Below, piece by piece: positions 24,665 to 33,043 of a stretch of DNA of 64,000 nt. Position numbers and translations under genes: made by a program. Each line of letters opens with the position of its first letter. The stretch's first letter is position 1. The notes below the pieces were generated by a model. That model ran no database searches. It saw only the letters and a list, made by a program, of their open reading frames with translations, and had not been told where the DNA came from. The stretch comes from Planctomycetota bacterium (lineage in GTDB: Bacteria > Planctomycetota > Phycisphaerae > Tepidisphaerales > Tepidisphaeraceae). The stretch is from NCBI GenBank assembly GCA_038746835.1, contig JBCDKH010000001.1:25958-89957 (forward strand). Direction: 5' to 3'.

Positions 24665-26320
24665 TCAACGGTGGCTGCCCGCGGCTTCACGAAGCTTGTC
24701 GAGGGCGTTGGCTTCGAGTTGACGCACGCGCCTGGAAGAAAGCCCGAGGGTGGTCTCCAGGTCTTCGGCTGACTCGTCGGCATCGGGCAAGTCGAAGCGG
24801 GAGAACACGACGCGTCGCTCGCGGTCGTCGAGCGTGGCGAACAGCTGCTCGAGCTCCTCGAGGTCTGCAACGCGATCTTGGCCGCGGTCGACATGTGGCC
24901 GGTCGGGCAAGACGCTCTGTCCGGAGGCCTGCTCGGCCTGCATCGCTGGGACGCTGCGGGCGAAGCCTTTCACCAGCGCCATCGTCGCATAGGTGCTGAA
25001 CTTGAAGCCCTTGCCGACGTCGAACCCTTCGACGGCCCGCATCAGGGTGACGTTGCCGTCGCTGACGAGGTCCATCAGGTCCAGACCCGGACGGCAGTGC
25101 TTGCGAGCGACGTGGACGACGAGCCGCAAATTCGCCTCCAGCAATCGGTTCCGTGCCTCGCGTGCGAGGCAGAGGTGGCGTTCGAGCTGCCGAATCTCGC
25201 GTCGGCGACACAGGTGCGGATCGAGCCGACGCCGGAGCGTTGCGAAGCGGAACTTGTGGAAGTTGTACAGCAAAAACCCCGCGCGCTCTTCCGCAGGTGA
25301 GAGCAGCCGCGTGTCGTACAACGCGGCCAGGTATGGCGGCAAGCCGCGCGGACGTTTCGTCAGGCCGTCGTCATCGCTCGCCTTGCCGCCGATCGACTCC
25401 CGAGCCGCCTTGACGAGTGCCTTCACGCGTGCCTCGGCCTCGATCGGGTCACCGTCGAACAGGTCGTCAGCGTGGTACTTGACGGTGGCGGCCACGAGTC
25501 GGTCGGCCCGGACACTCATCGCGGCGAGGTAGGCCGAGGATCGTCGCAGGCCCGCGTCGGCAGCGACCGCCGAGAGCGAATCGCCCGCGTCCAGTCGTTC
25601 GGCAATGACACCGGCCAACTCATCCGACGGCGGCTTCGCAGCGGCGTCGAACCTTGATTCCGGCGTCGCCTGGAGCACCGATCGCGTCTCGAGCATCGAT
25701 CGCCCGACCCGACGCGAGAGGCGATGAACGATCTCCGCCTGATCGCAGCCGAGCGACACCAAGCGCTCGCACATGCCGGCTAGCTGGTCGCGCTCATCGG
25801 CAAGAATCGCCGAACCCGCCGCCTCGGTGTCGCTGCTGCCATCGTCGTGTCGGGCGAGGAATCGCTCCGCACACGAGAGCCTGAAAGCGATGCGCTGCTT
25901 GCCGTCGTCGAAAAGCAACCGTCTGGCGGGCAACCCCTTGCGCCGCCAACGCTGGAGCGTCTTGCCGGTGACGCCGAACCGCTCTCCCGCCGAAGCCAGG
26001 TCCAGAATCGGCTCGCCGGCGAAGGTGTCGTCGTTGATTGACAGGTCCATTGCCCCACTGACGGTTTCGATCAGCAGGCCCAGGTCATGCTGCAGGGCAA
26101 CGCCCGTCATCTGGTTGCCGCCGGAGACGACCTTGGCGTCCGCGTCCTTGGCCCGGTAGCCGGTGATCGCGTGCTTCACGTAGCCCGGCGGATAGGCCCG
26201 GCCTGGGTCGAGTGACAACAAAAGCTCCTCAGCCGCCTTGAGCTGCTCCAGACGCTTGCCGCGCGGCGCGTACCGCATCTGGCGAGAAAGCTCGTCGAGG
26301 CTCTTGAGCTTGAAGCCCAT
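24665..26320 (-). CDS. Sigma-70 family factor with a very long N-terminal region
   Basis: 551 residues. Only the last third is a recognisable sigma factor: region 2 at about 390-460 (LLEANLRLVVHVARKH, then DGNVTLMRAVEGFDVGKGFK, the core-binding and -10 recognition helices) and region 4 at about 487-548 (LDDRERRVVFSRF, then LGLSSRRVRQLEANAL, the -35 helix-turn-helix). The linker between them is short, so region 3 appears reduced. Residues 1-385 are not a normal sigma region 1: they contain a MerR/excisionase-like helix-turn-helix at about 112-138 (FGVTGKTLQRWRRKGLPARR) and another possible helical DNA-binding segment at about 240-265. The ATG at 26320 has a strong GGAGGAA 3 bp upstream. Target genes are unknown. 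Confidence 0.88.
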   Translation of the reverse strand: MGFKLKSLDELSRQMRYAPRGKRLEQLKAAEELLLSLDPGRAYPPGYVKHAITGYRAKDADAKVVSGGNQMTGVALQHDLGLLIETVSGAMDLSINDDTFAGEPILDLASAGERFGVTGKTLQRWRRKGLPARRLLFDDGKQRIAFRLSCAERFLARHDDGSSDTEAAGSAILADERDQLAGMCERLVSLGCDQAEIVHRLSRRVGRSMLETRSVLQATPESRFDAAAKPPSDELAGVIAERLDAGDSLSAVAADAGLRRSSAYLAAMSVRADRLVAATVKYHADDLFDGDPIEAEARVKALVKAARESIGGKASDDDGLTKRPRGLPPYLAALYDTRLLSPAEERAGFLLYNFHKFRFATLRRRLDPHLCRRREIRQLERHLCLAREARNRLLEANLRLVVHVARKHCRPGLDLMDLVSDGNVTLMRAVEGFDVGKGFKFSTYATMALVKGFARSVPAMQAEQASGQSVLPDRPHVDRGQDRVADLEELEQLFATLDDRERRVVFSRFDLPDADESAEDLETTLGLSSRRVRQLEANALDKLREAAGSHR

Positions 26321-26522
26321 GGGTTCCTCCGAACCCCGGCAAGACCGGGCTGTGGCAGGCGACGCGGACGCGTCACCGAGGCGGGCGGCCAAGCGGCCGT
26401 GTGGCCCGATTATGCCCCGCCGACCCTCCGCCAGTCAACTGTTTCGACGCATGTGCCGCCGGACATGAATCTTGCCAAAGCACCGTCGATGCAGCGTCTG
26501 TGCTACCATCCTGACCGCAGCT

Positions 26523-26593
26523 GCGGGTGTAGCTTAGTGGTAAAGCACCGGCTTCCCAAGCCGACGATGAGGGTTCGATTCCCTTCACCCGCT
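26523..26593 (+). tRNA. tRNA-Gly (anticodon CCC)
   Basis: A 71-base cloverleaf: acceptor GCGGGTG pairs with CACCCGC, D-arm TAGCTTAGTGGTAAAGCA, anticodon loop TTCCCAA (CCC reads GGG), T-arm GAGGGTTCGATTCCCTT, discriminator T as usual for Gly. The 3' CCA is not encoded. Confidence 0.93.
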
Positions 26594-26644
26594 TCCGGTC
26601 GTGACACATGCGACGGCTGAGACGACCCGTTAGCCTTGGCCGGC

Positions 26645-28036
26645 GTGTCTGGTGACCTTTTCCTCCGGCTGCAGTCGCTGCTGGGCCTCGTCGTTCTCCT
26701 GGGTGGGCTGTACGGGTTTGGCCTGCTGTACAACCGTCGTCGGCTTGGCCGCTGGTTCAAGGTGCCGTGGCGTGTCGTCCTACTGGGTATTGGTCTGCAG
26801 ATCGTGTTTGCCGTGCTGATCTTGCGGACGGGGCCCGGGGCGTGGGTGTTCGAGCGGCTCAACGACGTCGTTCTCTTGTTGCTGAGTGCGTCGCGCGAGG
26901 GAGCCTCGCTGCTCTTCGGCGGCATGGCGACGGGACAGAACGTGCCGGTGGGCGAGCCGCTGAATCCCGGGAACCCGCTGTTTTCGCCGCTGATTGCCGA
27001 CACGCAAGCACCGAACTTCGCCGCGGTCGGTGCGTTCTTCGCCTTCAACATCCTGCCAACGATCATCTTCTTCAGCGCGTTGCTGGCGATCCTCTACCAC
27101 AGCGGCCTGATGACCTACGTCGTCGGAGGGCTCGCGTGGCTGATGCGACGCACGATGGGCACCAGCGGAGCCGAGACGCTGAGTGCGAGTGCGAACGTCT
27201 TTGTCGGCCAGACGGAGGCGCCGCTCTTCGTTCGGCCGTTTCTGCCGCGGATGACGCAGAGCGAGCTGATGGCGGTGATGGTCGGCGGTTTCTCGAACAT
27301 CGCCAGCGGCGTGCTCGGGGTCTATGCGGGCATGCTCGCCGCGGTGGAGCTGGGGGCGTTTGCCATTCCGAACGCCGGCAGTCATCTGCTCGCGGCCAGC
27401 GTCATCAGCGCACCGGCCGGTCTCGTGTGTGCGAAGCTGCTTTGGCCAGAGACCGAAGAAGCCGAGACCAGCGGCAAGTCATCGGTGGCCCTGGAGCGGT
27501 CCGACGCGAACCTCCTCGACGCCGCCGTCCGAGGCACGCGTGACGGCCTGCTCCTCGCGGCGAACGTCGGAGCCGTGCTGATCGTCTTCACCGGGTTCGT
27601 CTGGCTCGCGAACGCCGGCATCGGCTACCTCGGCTCGCTCACCGGACGCGACGACCTGACGCTCCAGTTGCTGCTGGGTTGGGCGCTCGCGCCGGTCGCC
27701 TGGCTGTGCGGCGTGCCATGGGCCGACGCGACGGAGGTCGGATCGCTTATCGGCATCAAGACCGTTTTGAACGAGTTCTTCGGCTATCTGCAGCTTTCCC
27801 AAGGCCTTGCTGCCGCGAATGCGGGTGAGACGTACATCAGTCAGCGCTCCGCGTTGATTGCCCTCTACGCCATCTGTGGCTTCGCCAACTTCGCGAGTGT
27901 CGGCATCCAGATCGGCGGGATCGGCGTGCTCGCGCCTGGCCGTCGTGCCGATCTTGCGAAGCTGGGACTCGTCGCCATGCTCGGCGGTGCCGTCGCCAGC
28001 CTGCTGACTGCGTGTGTCGTCGGCGTTCTGGTCTGA
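26645..28036 (+). CDS. Concentrative nucleoside transporter (CNT/NupC family)
   Basis: A cation-coupled nucleoside uptake carrier of the cytoplasmic membrane, 463 residues from the GTG chosen here. Features: an N-terminal helix pair, the gate region FFAFNILPTIIFFSALLAIL, the CNT signature FVGQTEAPLFVRPFL near residue 190, and a SNIASGVLGVYAGM helix, which form the nucleoside and Na/H binding site. The hydrophilic loop before the C-terminal half (ETEEAETSGKSS) is normal. No good Shine-Dalgarno is visible; a TTG 9 bp upstream is an alternative start. It begins about 50 bp after tRNA-Gly. Confidence 0.93.
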   Translation: MSGDLFLRLQSLLGLVVLLGGLYGFGLLYNRRRLGRWFKVPWRVVLLGIGLQIVFAVLILRTGPGAWVFERLNDVVLLLLSASREGASLLFGGMATGQNVPVGEPLNPGNPLFSPLIADTQAPNFAAVGAFFAFNILPTIIFFSALLAILYHSGLMTYVVGGLAWLMRRTMGTSGAETLSASANVFVGQTEAPLFVRPFLPRMTQSELMAVMVGGFSNIASGVLGVYAGMLAAVELGAFAIPNAGSHLLAASVISAPAGLVCAKLLWPETEEAETSGKSSVALERSDANLLDAAVRGTRDGLLLAANVGAVLIVFTGFVWLANAGIGYLGSLTGRDDLTLQLLLGWALAPVAWLCGVPWADATEVGSLIGIKTVLNEFFGYLQLSQGLAAANAGETYISQRSALIALYAICGFANFASVGIQIGGIGVLAPGRRADLAKLGLVAMLGGAVASLLTACVVGVLV

Positions 28037-28110
28037 CAACGGTCGGCAGCGTGCGAGACGTCCTTTGCGTCGCTGTCATCCGGCAGGTACGTTCGCCCGG
28101 GAGAGTCCTT

Positions 28111-28959
28111 ATGACGATGCGAAGCAAATGGTTGGGTGTTGGGTTGACAAGTCTGCTGCTCACAAACGTGGCGAATGCCGGTCGCATCGAGTTCCAGCCG
28201 ACGTCCGATGGGCATGCGGCGACAGCGACGTTCGACGACTTTGGCGGAGGCGGATTCTCGCGGTTCAGCAGTCAGATCGCACAAGGCGCGATGGACTCGG
28301 GGTCGTTCGCTTTCGATTCCGACAGCACCGACAACACGAGGCCACCCTTCAACACGTTCAGCTACAACCCCGACGCATCGTTCTCCCAGATGACGAGCCT
28401 CCAGTCGATGTCGAGCGTGACGTCGAGTGGTGGGCTCTTTCCGCTGCAACGCGGACCTGGCGATCGCGCATTCATTGTCCGGCCGACGTTTTCCGAGGGA
28501 AACGCGGCGACGTTCTACACCCGCTTTCTCAATAACACTGGAACGACTCTCGACAACCTCACGCTGTCATTCGACCTGCTGTCGACCAACGACAAAAGCA
28601 ACGGCTTCGCACTTTCGGCCCGGGTGGCCGTCGCGCCCGACGATGGCGGCAGCGCGACGAGCGATCCGGAGATGCCGAGTTACACCATCCTGCCGGGAGC
28701 TGGCCGAGTGATGAACGACGCGGCGACGTCGACCTCTGCCGTCTCGGTCGAGACGATTTCGACGCCCTTGTCGGTAGCATTGCCCGACGGCCACAGTGCG
28801 TTTGTCGCGTTTTCGTTCGACGCGATCGGCAGTGGCTTTTCGTTCGACGCTTACGGGCTCGACAACATCAGCATTGCGTCTCAGCCAACGGTCGTGCCGG
28901 AGCCGTTGGCGTGCATGGGTATCGTCTCGCTCAGCTTGATCCTCCTGAAAAGACGATAG
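28111..28959 (+). CDS. PEP-CTERM sorting domain protein
   Basis: A 282-residue exported protein. A signal peptide occupies 1-23 (ending VANAG). Residues 25-255 are Ser/Thr/Asp-rich and beta-like with no domain I recognise. The C-terminus is a PEP-CTERM signal: VPEP, a hydrophobic run, and KRR at the end. It would be anchored or released by an exosortase. The ATG at 28111 is preceded by GGGAGAG at good spacing. The window's other PEP-CTERM protein is the GH16 enzyme. The 5-FTHF cyclo-ligase starts 9 bp after its stop. Confidence 0.87.
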   Translation: MTMRSKWLGVGLTSLLLTNVANAGRIEFQPTSDGHAATATFDDFGGGGFSRFSSQIAQGAMDSGSFAFDSDSTDNTRPPFNTFSYNPDASFSQMTSLQSMSSVTSSGGLFPLQRGPGDRAFIVRPTFSEGNAATFYTRFLNNTGTTLDNLTLSFDLLSTNDKSNGFALSARVAVAPDDGGSATSDPEMPSYTILPGAGRVMNDAATSTSAVSVETISTPLSVALPDGHSAFVAFSFDAIGSGFSFDAYGLDNISIASQPTVVPEPLACMGIVSLSLILLKRR

Positions 28960-28967
28960 AAAACGCG

Positions 28968-29510
28968 ATGACCGTCGCGGACGAGAAACGTCAGCTTCGG
29001 CTTCAGCTTCGCGAAGCCAGACGAGCAACCGCTGGCATCATCGAGCCACGCTGTTTTGCCGGCCTTGCAGCATGGTCGGAGGCAATGACGCTTGTCACGT
29101 TCGCCAACGCGGGCGACGAGCCTGTCGTCGTGCCTCTGCTGCTCGACGCCTGGAATCGAGGCGTGGTGTGCCTCGCGACGCGAGTGGCCGACGAAGAGCT
29201 GGAGCTGGTTTCAGTCGAACCGACAACGCGATGGCGGCTGGGACGACTTCGTGTTCCGGAGCCCGTCGGCGAGCCGAGCGAGATTCGAGCTGAGGGAGCT
29301 TTCGTGCTCGTTCCCGGCGTCGCTTTTACGGCCGACGGTCGACGTCTCGGCCGTGGCGGCGGGTACTACGACCGCCTGATCGCCTCGCTGCCCGGGGCAT
29401 TCATCTGTGGCGTCTGTGGGGATGACCGCTTGCTTGACGACTTGCCGACCGAGCGACACGACCGGCGAGTCAACGCGATCGTCACTCCAAATCGCACCAT
29501 TCTGGTGTAA
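28968..29510 (+). CDS. 5-formyltetrahydrofolate cyclo-ligase
   Basis: ATP-dependent conversion of 5-formyl-THF to 5,10-methenyl-THF, 180 residues. The N-terminal basic helix KRQLRLQLREARRAT and the C-terminal signature LGRGGGYYDRLIASLPG (nucleotide and folate site) are clear; FVLVPGVAFTADGRRLGRGG is the family's most conserved stretch. The ATG at 28968 gives the usual family length; the frame is open a little further upstream, inside the PEP-CTERM gene. With purU at 10251 it belongs to folate one-carbon metabolism, though not adjacent. Confidence 0.93.
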   Translation: MTVADEKRQLRLQLREARRATAGIIEPRCFAGLAAWSEAMTLVTFANAGDEPVVVPLLLDAWNRGVVCLATRVADEELELVSVEPTTRWRLGRLRVPEPVGEPSEIRAEGAFVLVPGVAFTADGRRLGRGGGYYDRLIASLPGAFICGVCGDDRLLDDLPTERHDRRVNAIVTPNRTILV

Positions 29511-29637
29511 GGCGAAGCGAACTCGTGAAACTCTGAGCCGTAGCTGGTAGTCTCCGCCCACGCCGACTCGCTCGGCCGTCGACGTTCGGACGCGTCGACG
29601 TGCAAACCCGCTCCCCTGGTCGCACGGAGGTGACGCC

Positions 29638-30774
29638 ATGGCAACGCTTCGATCTTCTTCCCGTCGTCGGACCCGCCTGCTCAGTCGAGGCCTTGTTGGC
29701 CTGCTGCTTCTGGGCTGCTGCGCGTTCGCTGCCTACGCGTTCAACCCGTTCGGCGGCGATGACGACGCCGTTGCCGAGGTACCGAACGACGAGCAACCGG
29801 CAGTCGAGGCGTCACCCGACGTCGCGCCCGAGCCAGAGCCGTCCCCAATGCCGATCCTGCGGACGACCACGCCCGAACGCGGACAGCCGGCGACGGACGA
29901 CTGGAACCTCGACGCCGAGCCGGAGCCTGACGCCGACAAGGCCGTCCTCGCGTCGGCTCCCTCGCTTTCGCCCTTCGCCGAGGCCGAGCGACCCGCCGCC
30001 CCGTCGGGCGACTTCATGGCCGACGCCAAGGCCCTCGTTGACGCTGGCAAACTGCTCGAGGCTCGCTCGCTGCTCAACCAGGCCCTTCAGTCCGGCACGA
30101 CCGACAGCGACACCACCGACGAGATCAAGGAGCGGCTGCAGCTGCTCAACCGCGTCATCGTCTTCACGCCCAGCAAGCGATTCCGCGACGATCCGTTTCA
30201 GGGCGAGCACGTCGTTCAGTCGGGCGACCTGCTGAGCAAGATCGCGCGACCGCACAAGGTGCCGTACGGATTTCTCGCCCGAATCAACGGCGTGCGTGCG
30301 GACAGAATTCGACTCGGCCAGTCACTCAAGACGATCCAAGGGCCTCTGCACGCCGAGGTCAGCAAGTCCAACTTTGTCATGGATGTGTACCTAGGCGGCC
30401 TGCCAGGGCAGTCGGGCAGCATGTACCTCACCAGCTTCCCCGTCGGACTCGGGGCCGACAGCTCCACGCCGACCGGCACCTGGGAAGTCACCCGCGGCAG
30501 CAAGCTCGTCAACCCGGAATGGACCAACCCGCGGACCAACGAGGTCTATTCGCGCGACGACCCAGAGAACCCGCTCGGCGAGCGCTGGATCGGCCTCACC
30601 GGCATCGCGGGCGACGCACTGGGCCAGCCCAGCTACGGCATCCACGGCACCATCGAACCCGAGACCATCGGCACCAACGCCTCCATGGGCTGCATCCGCC
30701 TCGGCGACGACGACGTCGCCATGGTCTACGACATGCTGCTCGAGGGCCTGAGCACCATCCGCGTGATCGACTGA
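29638..30774 (+). CDS. L,D-transpeptidase with LysM domain
   Basis: A 378-residue envelope enzyme that would cross-link peptidoglycan or attach proteins to it. One membrane anchor (about 16-35), then an acidic Pro-rich disordered stretch (40-125), a short helical segment (126-170), a LysM domain (about 187-232, HVVQSGDLLSKIARPHKVPY), and a YkuD catalytic domain (about 245-378) with GIHGT and SMGCIRL, the His and catalytic Cys motif. CGGAGGTG lies just before the ATG, a strong ribosome site. It shows that this organism makes a peptidoglycan-type wall. Confidence 0.95.
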   Translation: MATLRSSSRRRTRLLSRGLVGLLLLGCCAFAAYAFNPFGGDDDAVAEVPNDEQPAVEASPDVAPEPEPSPMPILRTTTPERGQPATDDWNLDAEPEPDADKAVLASAPSLSPFAEAERPAAPSGDFMADAKALVDAGKLLEARSLLNQALQSGTTDSDTTDEIKERLQLLNRVIVFTPSKRFRDDPFQGEHVVQSGDLLSKIARPHKVPYGFLARINGVRADRIRLGQSLKTIQGPLHAEVSKSNFVMDVYLGGLPGQSGSMYLTSFPVGLGADSSTPTGTWEVTRGSKLVNPEWTNPRTNEVYSRDDPENPLGERWIGLTGIAGDALGQPSYGIHGTIEPETIGTNASMGCIRLGDDDVAMVYDMLLEGLSTIRVID

Positions 30775-30835
30775 AGTTCCGCAACCTTTGAAGCGGCATC
30801 GCGAACGCAAGCTTGACCGCCGGTGTGCAGCGAGT

Positions 30836-30908
30836 TGCTAGCGACTAGGGCCTAGGCCAGAGAGGGACGCATCCCTTTCCGACCTAGGCCCTAGCAGCTA
30901 ATAGCTAA
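30836..30908. repeat. CTAG-rich inverted repeat downstream of fibronectin-like gene
   Basis: CTAGGGCCTAGG (30845-30856) and CCTAGGCCCTAG (30883-30894) are perfect complements 26 bp apart; the flanks (GTTGCTAGCGA, GCTAATAGCTAAT) are also CTAG-like. It directly follows the stop of the minus-strand gene at 30922. A very similar inverted repeat lies at 36709 and a heptameric version at 12768. Confidence 0.85.
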
Positions 30909-30921
30909 TCGCTTCCGCCAC

Positions 30922-31632
30922 TCACGCCGCGATGCGCATCGGGGAACGCTCCTCGTTCTCCGCTGGCAACGCACCGCCGCTGGCGAGCTTGACGCTGACC
31001 GGCTCGCTGGCCGGGCCGCTCTCGTCTTTGGCATTTTGCCAGAACGCACTGACCCAGACGACCGTCTCGGTCTCGCTCGGCGGCATCGTCAGTGTGAACT
31101 TCGTCTTGGTCGTGCTCTGGGCAAACGTCCAGCCGTCCATGCCCATCGGAGCGATCGGACCGGTCGCGGTGAAGAGGATCGCCCCGGTGACATCCGCCGG
31201 CTTGCCACGCCCGCGGGCTTCGCGACGCAGCTCGCCGTAGATCGTCCGCCCGTCGACGCGCAGGTTCGTGAAGACGGGTGCTTCGCTGGGCGCGGGGATC
31301 GACTTCCGCTTGGTGGCGATCGGCCGAACACCAATGTCCTCGAGCTGCTTGTCGGTCAGGTCGGGGTTGCCGCGGAGGATGGAGACAACACGACCTGCGA
31401 TCTTGCCGAAGTCTTCGAGCTTCTGATTGCGATCGGCGATGTTCGACTTGGTCCGCGTCAACGGCTGCTCCGCGAGCGTCGCGGCTGCTTGGAGATCGGT
31501 GTTGGCCTGCTCGACCTCGGCGATGAGGACATCTGAGGCGGCGTAGACGGGGTCTGCGATGCGAAGGGCCATGTTGGCGGCAAAGCTGAGCTTGCCCGCG
31601 ATGGTGCTGGGCAAAATGGCGGAGTCAGGCAC
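30922..31632 (-). CDS. Fibronectin-like protein with helical N-terminus (paralogue of 12949)
   Basis: A 236-residue protein without signal peptide. It has the layout of the gene at 12949: helical first half (about 15-110, with IAEVEQANTDLQAAATLAEQ), a short Pro linker (KSIPAPSEAP), a beta domain of fibronectin type III type (about 128-215), and a C-terminal tail ERSPMRIAA. GGAAGGAA seven bases ahead of the GTG at 31632 fixes the start; the longer upstream frame translates a dispersed repeat. The function is unknown. Both paralogues are followed by CTAG repeats. Confidence 0.75.
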   Translation of the reverse strand: MPDSAILPSTIAGKLSFAANMALRIADPVYAASDVLIAEVEQANTDLQAAATLAEQPLTRTKSNIADRNQKLEDFGKIAGRVVSILRGNPDLTDKQLEDIGVRPIATKRKSIPAPSEAPVFTNLRVDGRTIYGELRREARGRGKPADVTGAILFTATGPIAPMGMDGWTFAQSTTKTKFTLTMPPSETETVVWVSAFWQNAKDESGPASEPVSVKLASGGALPAENEERSPMRIAA

Positions 31633-32133
31633 GGCAAGGTTCCTTCCGGGGGAGGGTTGATGGTGGGCCGAGCCCGCATCCGTTGCGGCTCTTGCCAACC
31701 ACATCGGGCCGGGGGCGATGCCGGTTAAGCCGACCACGAGATTTTCCACCGCCGCCCAAAAGACCGCTCCCTCAGACGAAGCCAGCCCCTCCGTCATCCC
31801 GAACGCAGCCGAGGGACCTCGCCTGATCCGACCACAACCACCTGCCCCGTGCGGCCCAGCACTTGGCGTCACACTCCGCGCCTTGTTAGTGTTCCCTGTG
31901 GTGGCGGAAGTGTCCCGCAATCTCGCGAACCGCACGATTGATCCGTGGACAAGCGCGATAATGCGGCCCGTGCGATTTCCCCGCAGCGCCAGCCGCTATC
32001 CCTTCGCCGTGCCCGCCACGGCGGGCCCGGACACCCCCACCACCGGCTTCGAACAATTGCAGAGCATCTCCAAGCGAGCGACGAAGCTATTCTCCGGCCA
32101 CGCCCAAAGGCGAGCCGTCGCGGGCCCGCCTCA
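31633..32133. other. Gene-poor stretch upstream of the fibronectin-like gene
   Basis: About 500 bp between two minus-strand genes. It contains a half copy of the dispersed repeat (31793-31825) and otherwise no frame with protein-like composition or a ribosome site. It marks the boundary between normal G+C DNA and the lower-G+C operon starting at 32134. Confidence 0.5.
31793..31825. repeat. Dispersed palindromic repeat, half copy F
   Basis: Only the left arm is present: GTCATCCCGAACGCAGCC followed by GAGGGACCTCGCCTG. The right arm is missing, so this is a truncated relic. Confidence 0.8.
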
Positions 32134-33042
32134 TCAGAACGGCGACCTAACCGGAGTTGCGGGAAGTGGTTCGTACGACAACGTCCCAGCATCCGGGTCG
32201 CCCACGAAGATGCCGCCGCGGCTCTCAATCATTGGACGCCAAACGGCGTAAATCTTAATGATGGCGTCGTTCCATTCAGATAAGGAGCGAACACGTACCT
32301 CGAACGGACTTACCAAGTCTCTGATCGTGCGGAGAAGATCATACGACACTTTCTTCGCGTCTTTGAGCATGTCCCGCTTTCGCGCGTACTCAAAGACGAA
32401 TGCCGAGACACCTTCCTCCGTGACGAGCGCACGCGCACCATCTTCCACTTCATCAACAGTTGGTTCAGACTTCCGTTTGCACTTGAAAATCCGACGCATC
32501 ACTGGTGACCAGCCGAGAAGTACACCGCATCCGAAGTGGAACACATCATGGAAGCGGTAACCATCCTGGATGTGAGAGTTATCGGTGAGCCGGTCACCAA
32601 TAGAGCTACCATTGTATACGAGGTCAAGCTTGCCCGACACATCGCGTAGCTCGATCTGAAGATGACGCGGCAGCTGCTCGCTCGACGGATACGCGTGATC
32701 AAAGTTGAAGATGATACGACCGGCAGGTTCGGCAGCATCTTGATCACCGTACAAGTCGTACAACTTCGCGAGATTTTCCTTCGCGATGTCCTCGATACTA
32801 AGATTGTTACGAGAAGCAATTGTTGCGACGTACCACATAATGTCGCCAAGCTCCTCAGAAACCTGATCTTGGAAAGGGAGGTACGATTTGCCTTCCCTAA
32901 GCCATTTCTTGTACTCGCTCAACAGTGAACCGGCTTCTCCCGCGAGACCAAGTAACGGAATCATGAGGTCACGCACAGGATCTCGGGACCGACGATCCGT
33001 CCGTGATGCTTGAGTTTGATACTCGTCAAGTGACATTGTCAT
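32134..33042 (-). CDS. MazG-like nucleotide pyrophosphohydrolase with C-terminal extension
   Basis: A 302-residue protein. Residues 22-98 are an all-alpha NTP pyrophosphatase domain of MazG type: GLAGEAGSLLSEYKKWL and SEELGDIMWYVATIA supply the E-x-x-E and E-x-x-D metal-binding pairs, so it may hydrolyse a (d)NTP to the monophosphate. Residues 160-225 (GYRFHDVFHFGCGVLLGW, then EDGARALVTEEGVSAFVF) are again helical and acidic and look like a second, divergent MazG-type half. Residues 245-302 show no match I know. The start ATG at 33042 is 1 bp after the stop of the TS-like gene, with AGGAAGGA 8 bp upstream. It is the last gene of the five-gene operon. Confidence 0.85.
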   Translation of the reverse strand: MTMSLDEYQTQASRTDRRSRDPVRDLMIPLLGLAGEAGSLLSEYKKWLREGKSYLPFQDQVSEELGDIMWYVATIASRNNLSIEDIAKENLAKLYDLYGDQDAAEPAGRIIFNFDHAYPSSEQLPRHLQIELRDVSGKLDLVYNGSSIGDRLTDNSHIQDGYRFHDVFHFGCGVLLGWSPVMRRIFKCKRKSEPTVDEVEDGARALVTEEGVSAFVFEYARKRDMLKDAKKVSYDLLRTIRDLVSPFEVRVRSLSEWNDAIIKIYAVWRPMIESRGGIFVGDPDAGTLSYEPLPATPVRSPF

Positions 33043-33043
33043 T

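Noticed and set aside
26523..26593. tRNA-Gly as an integration site for a nearby island
   Set aside because: No integrase and no repeated tRNA 3' end was seen downstream; the following gene is an ordinary transporter.
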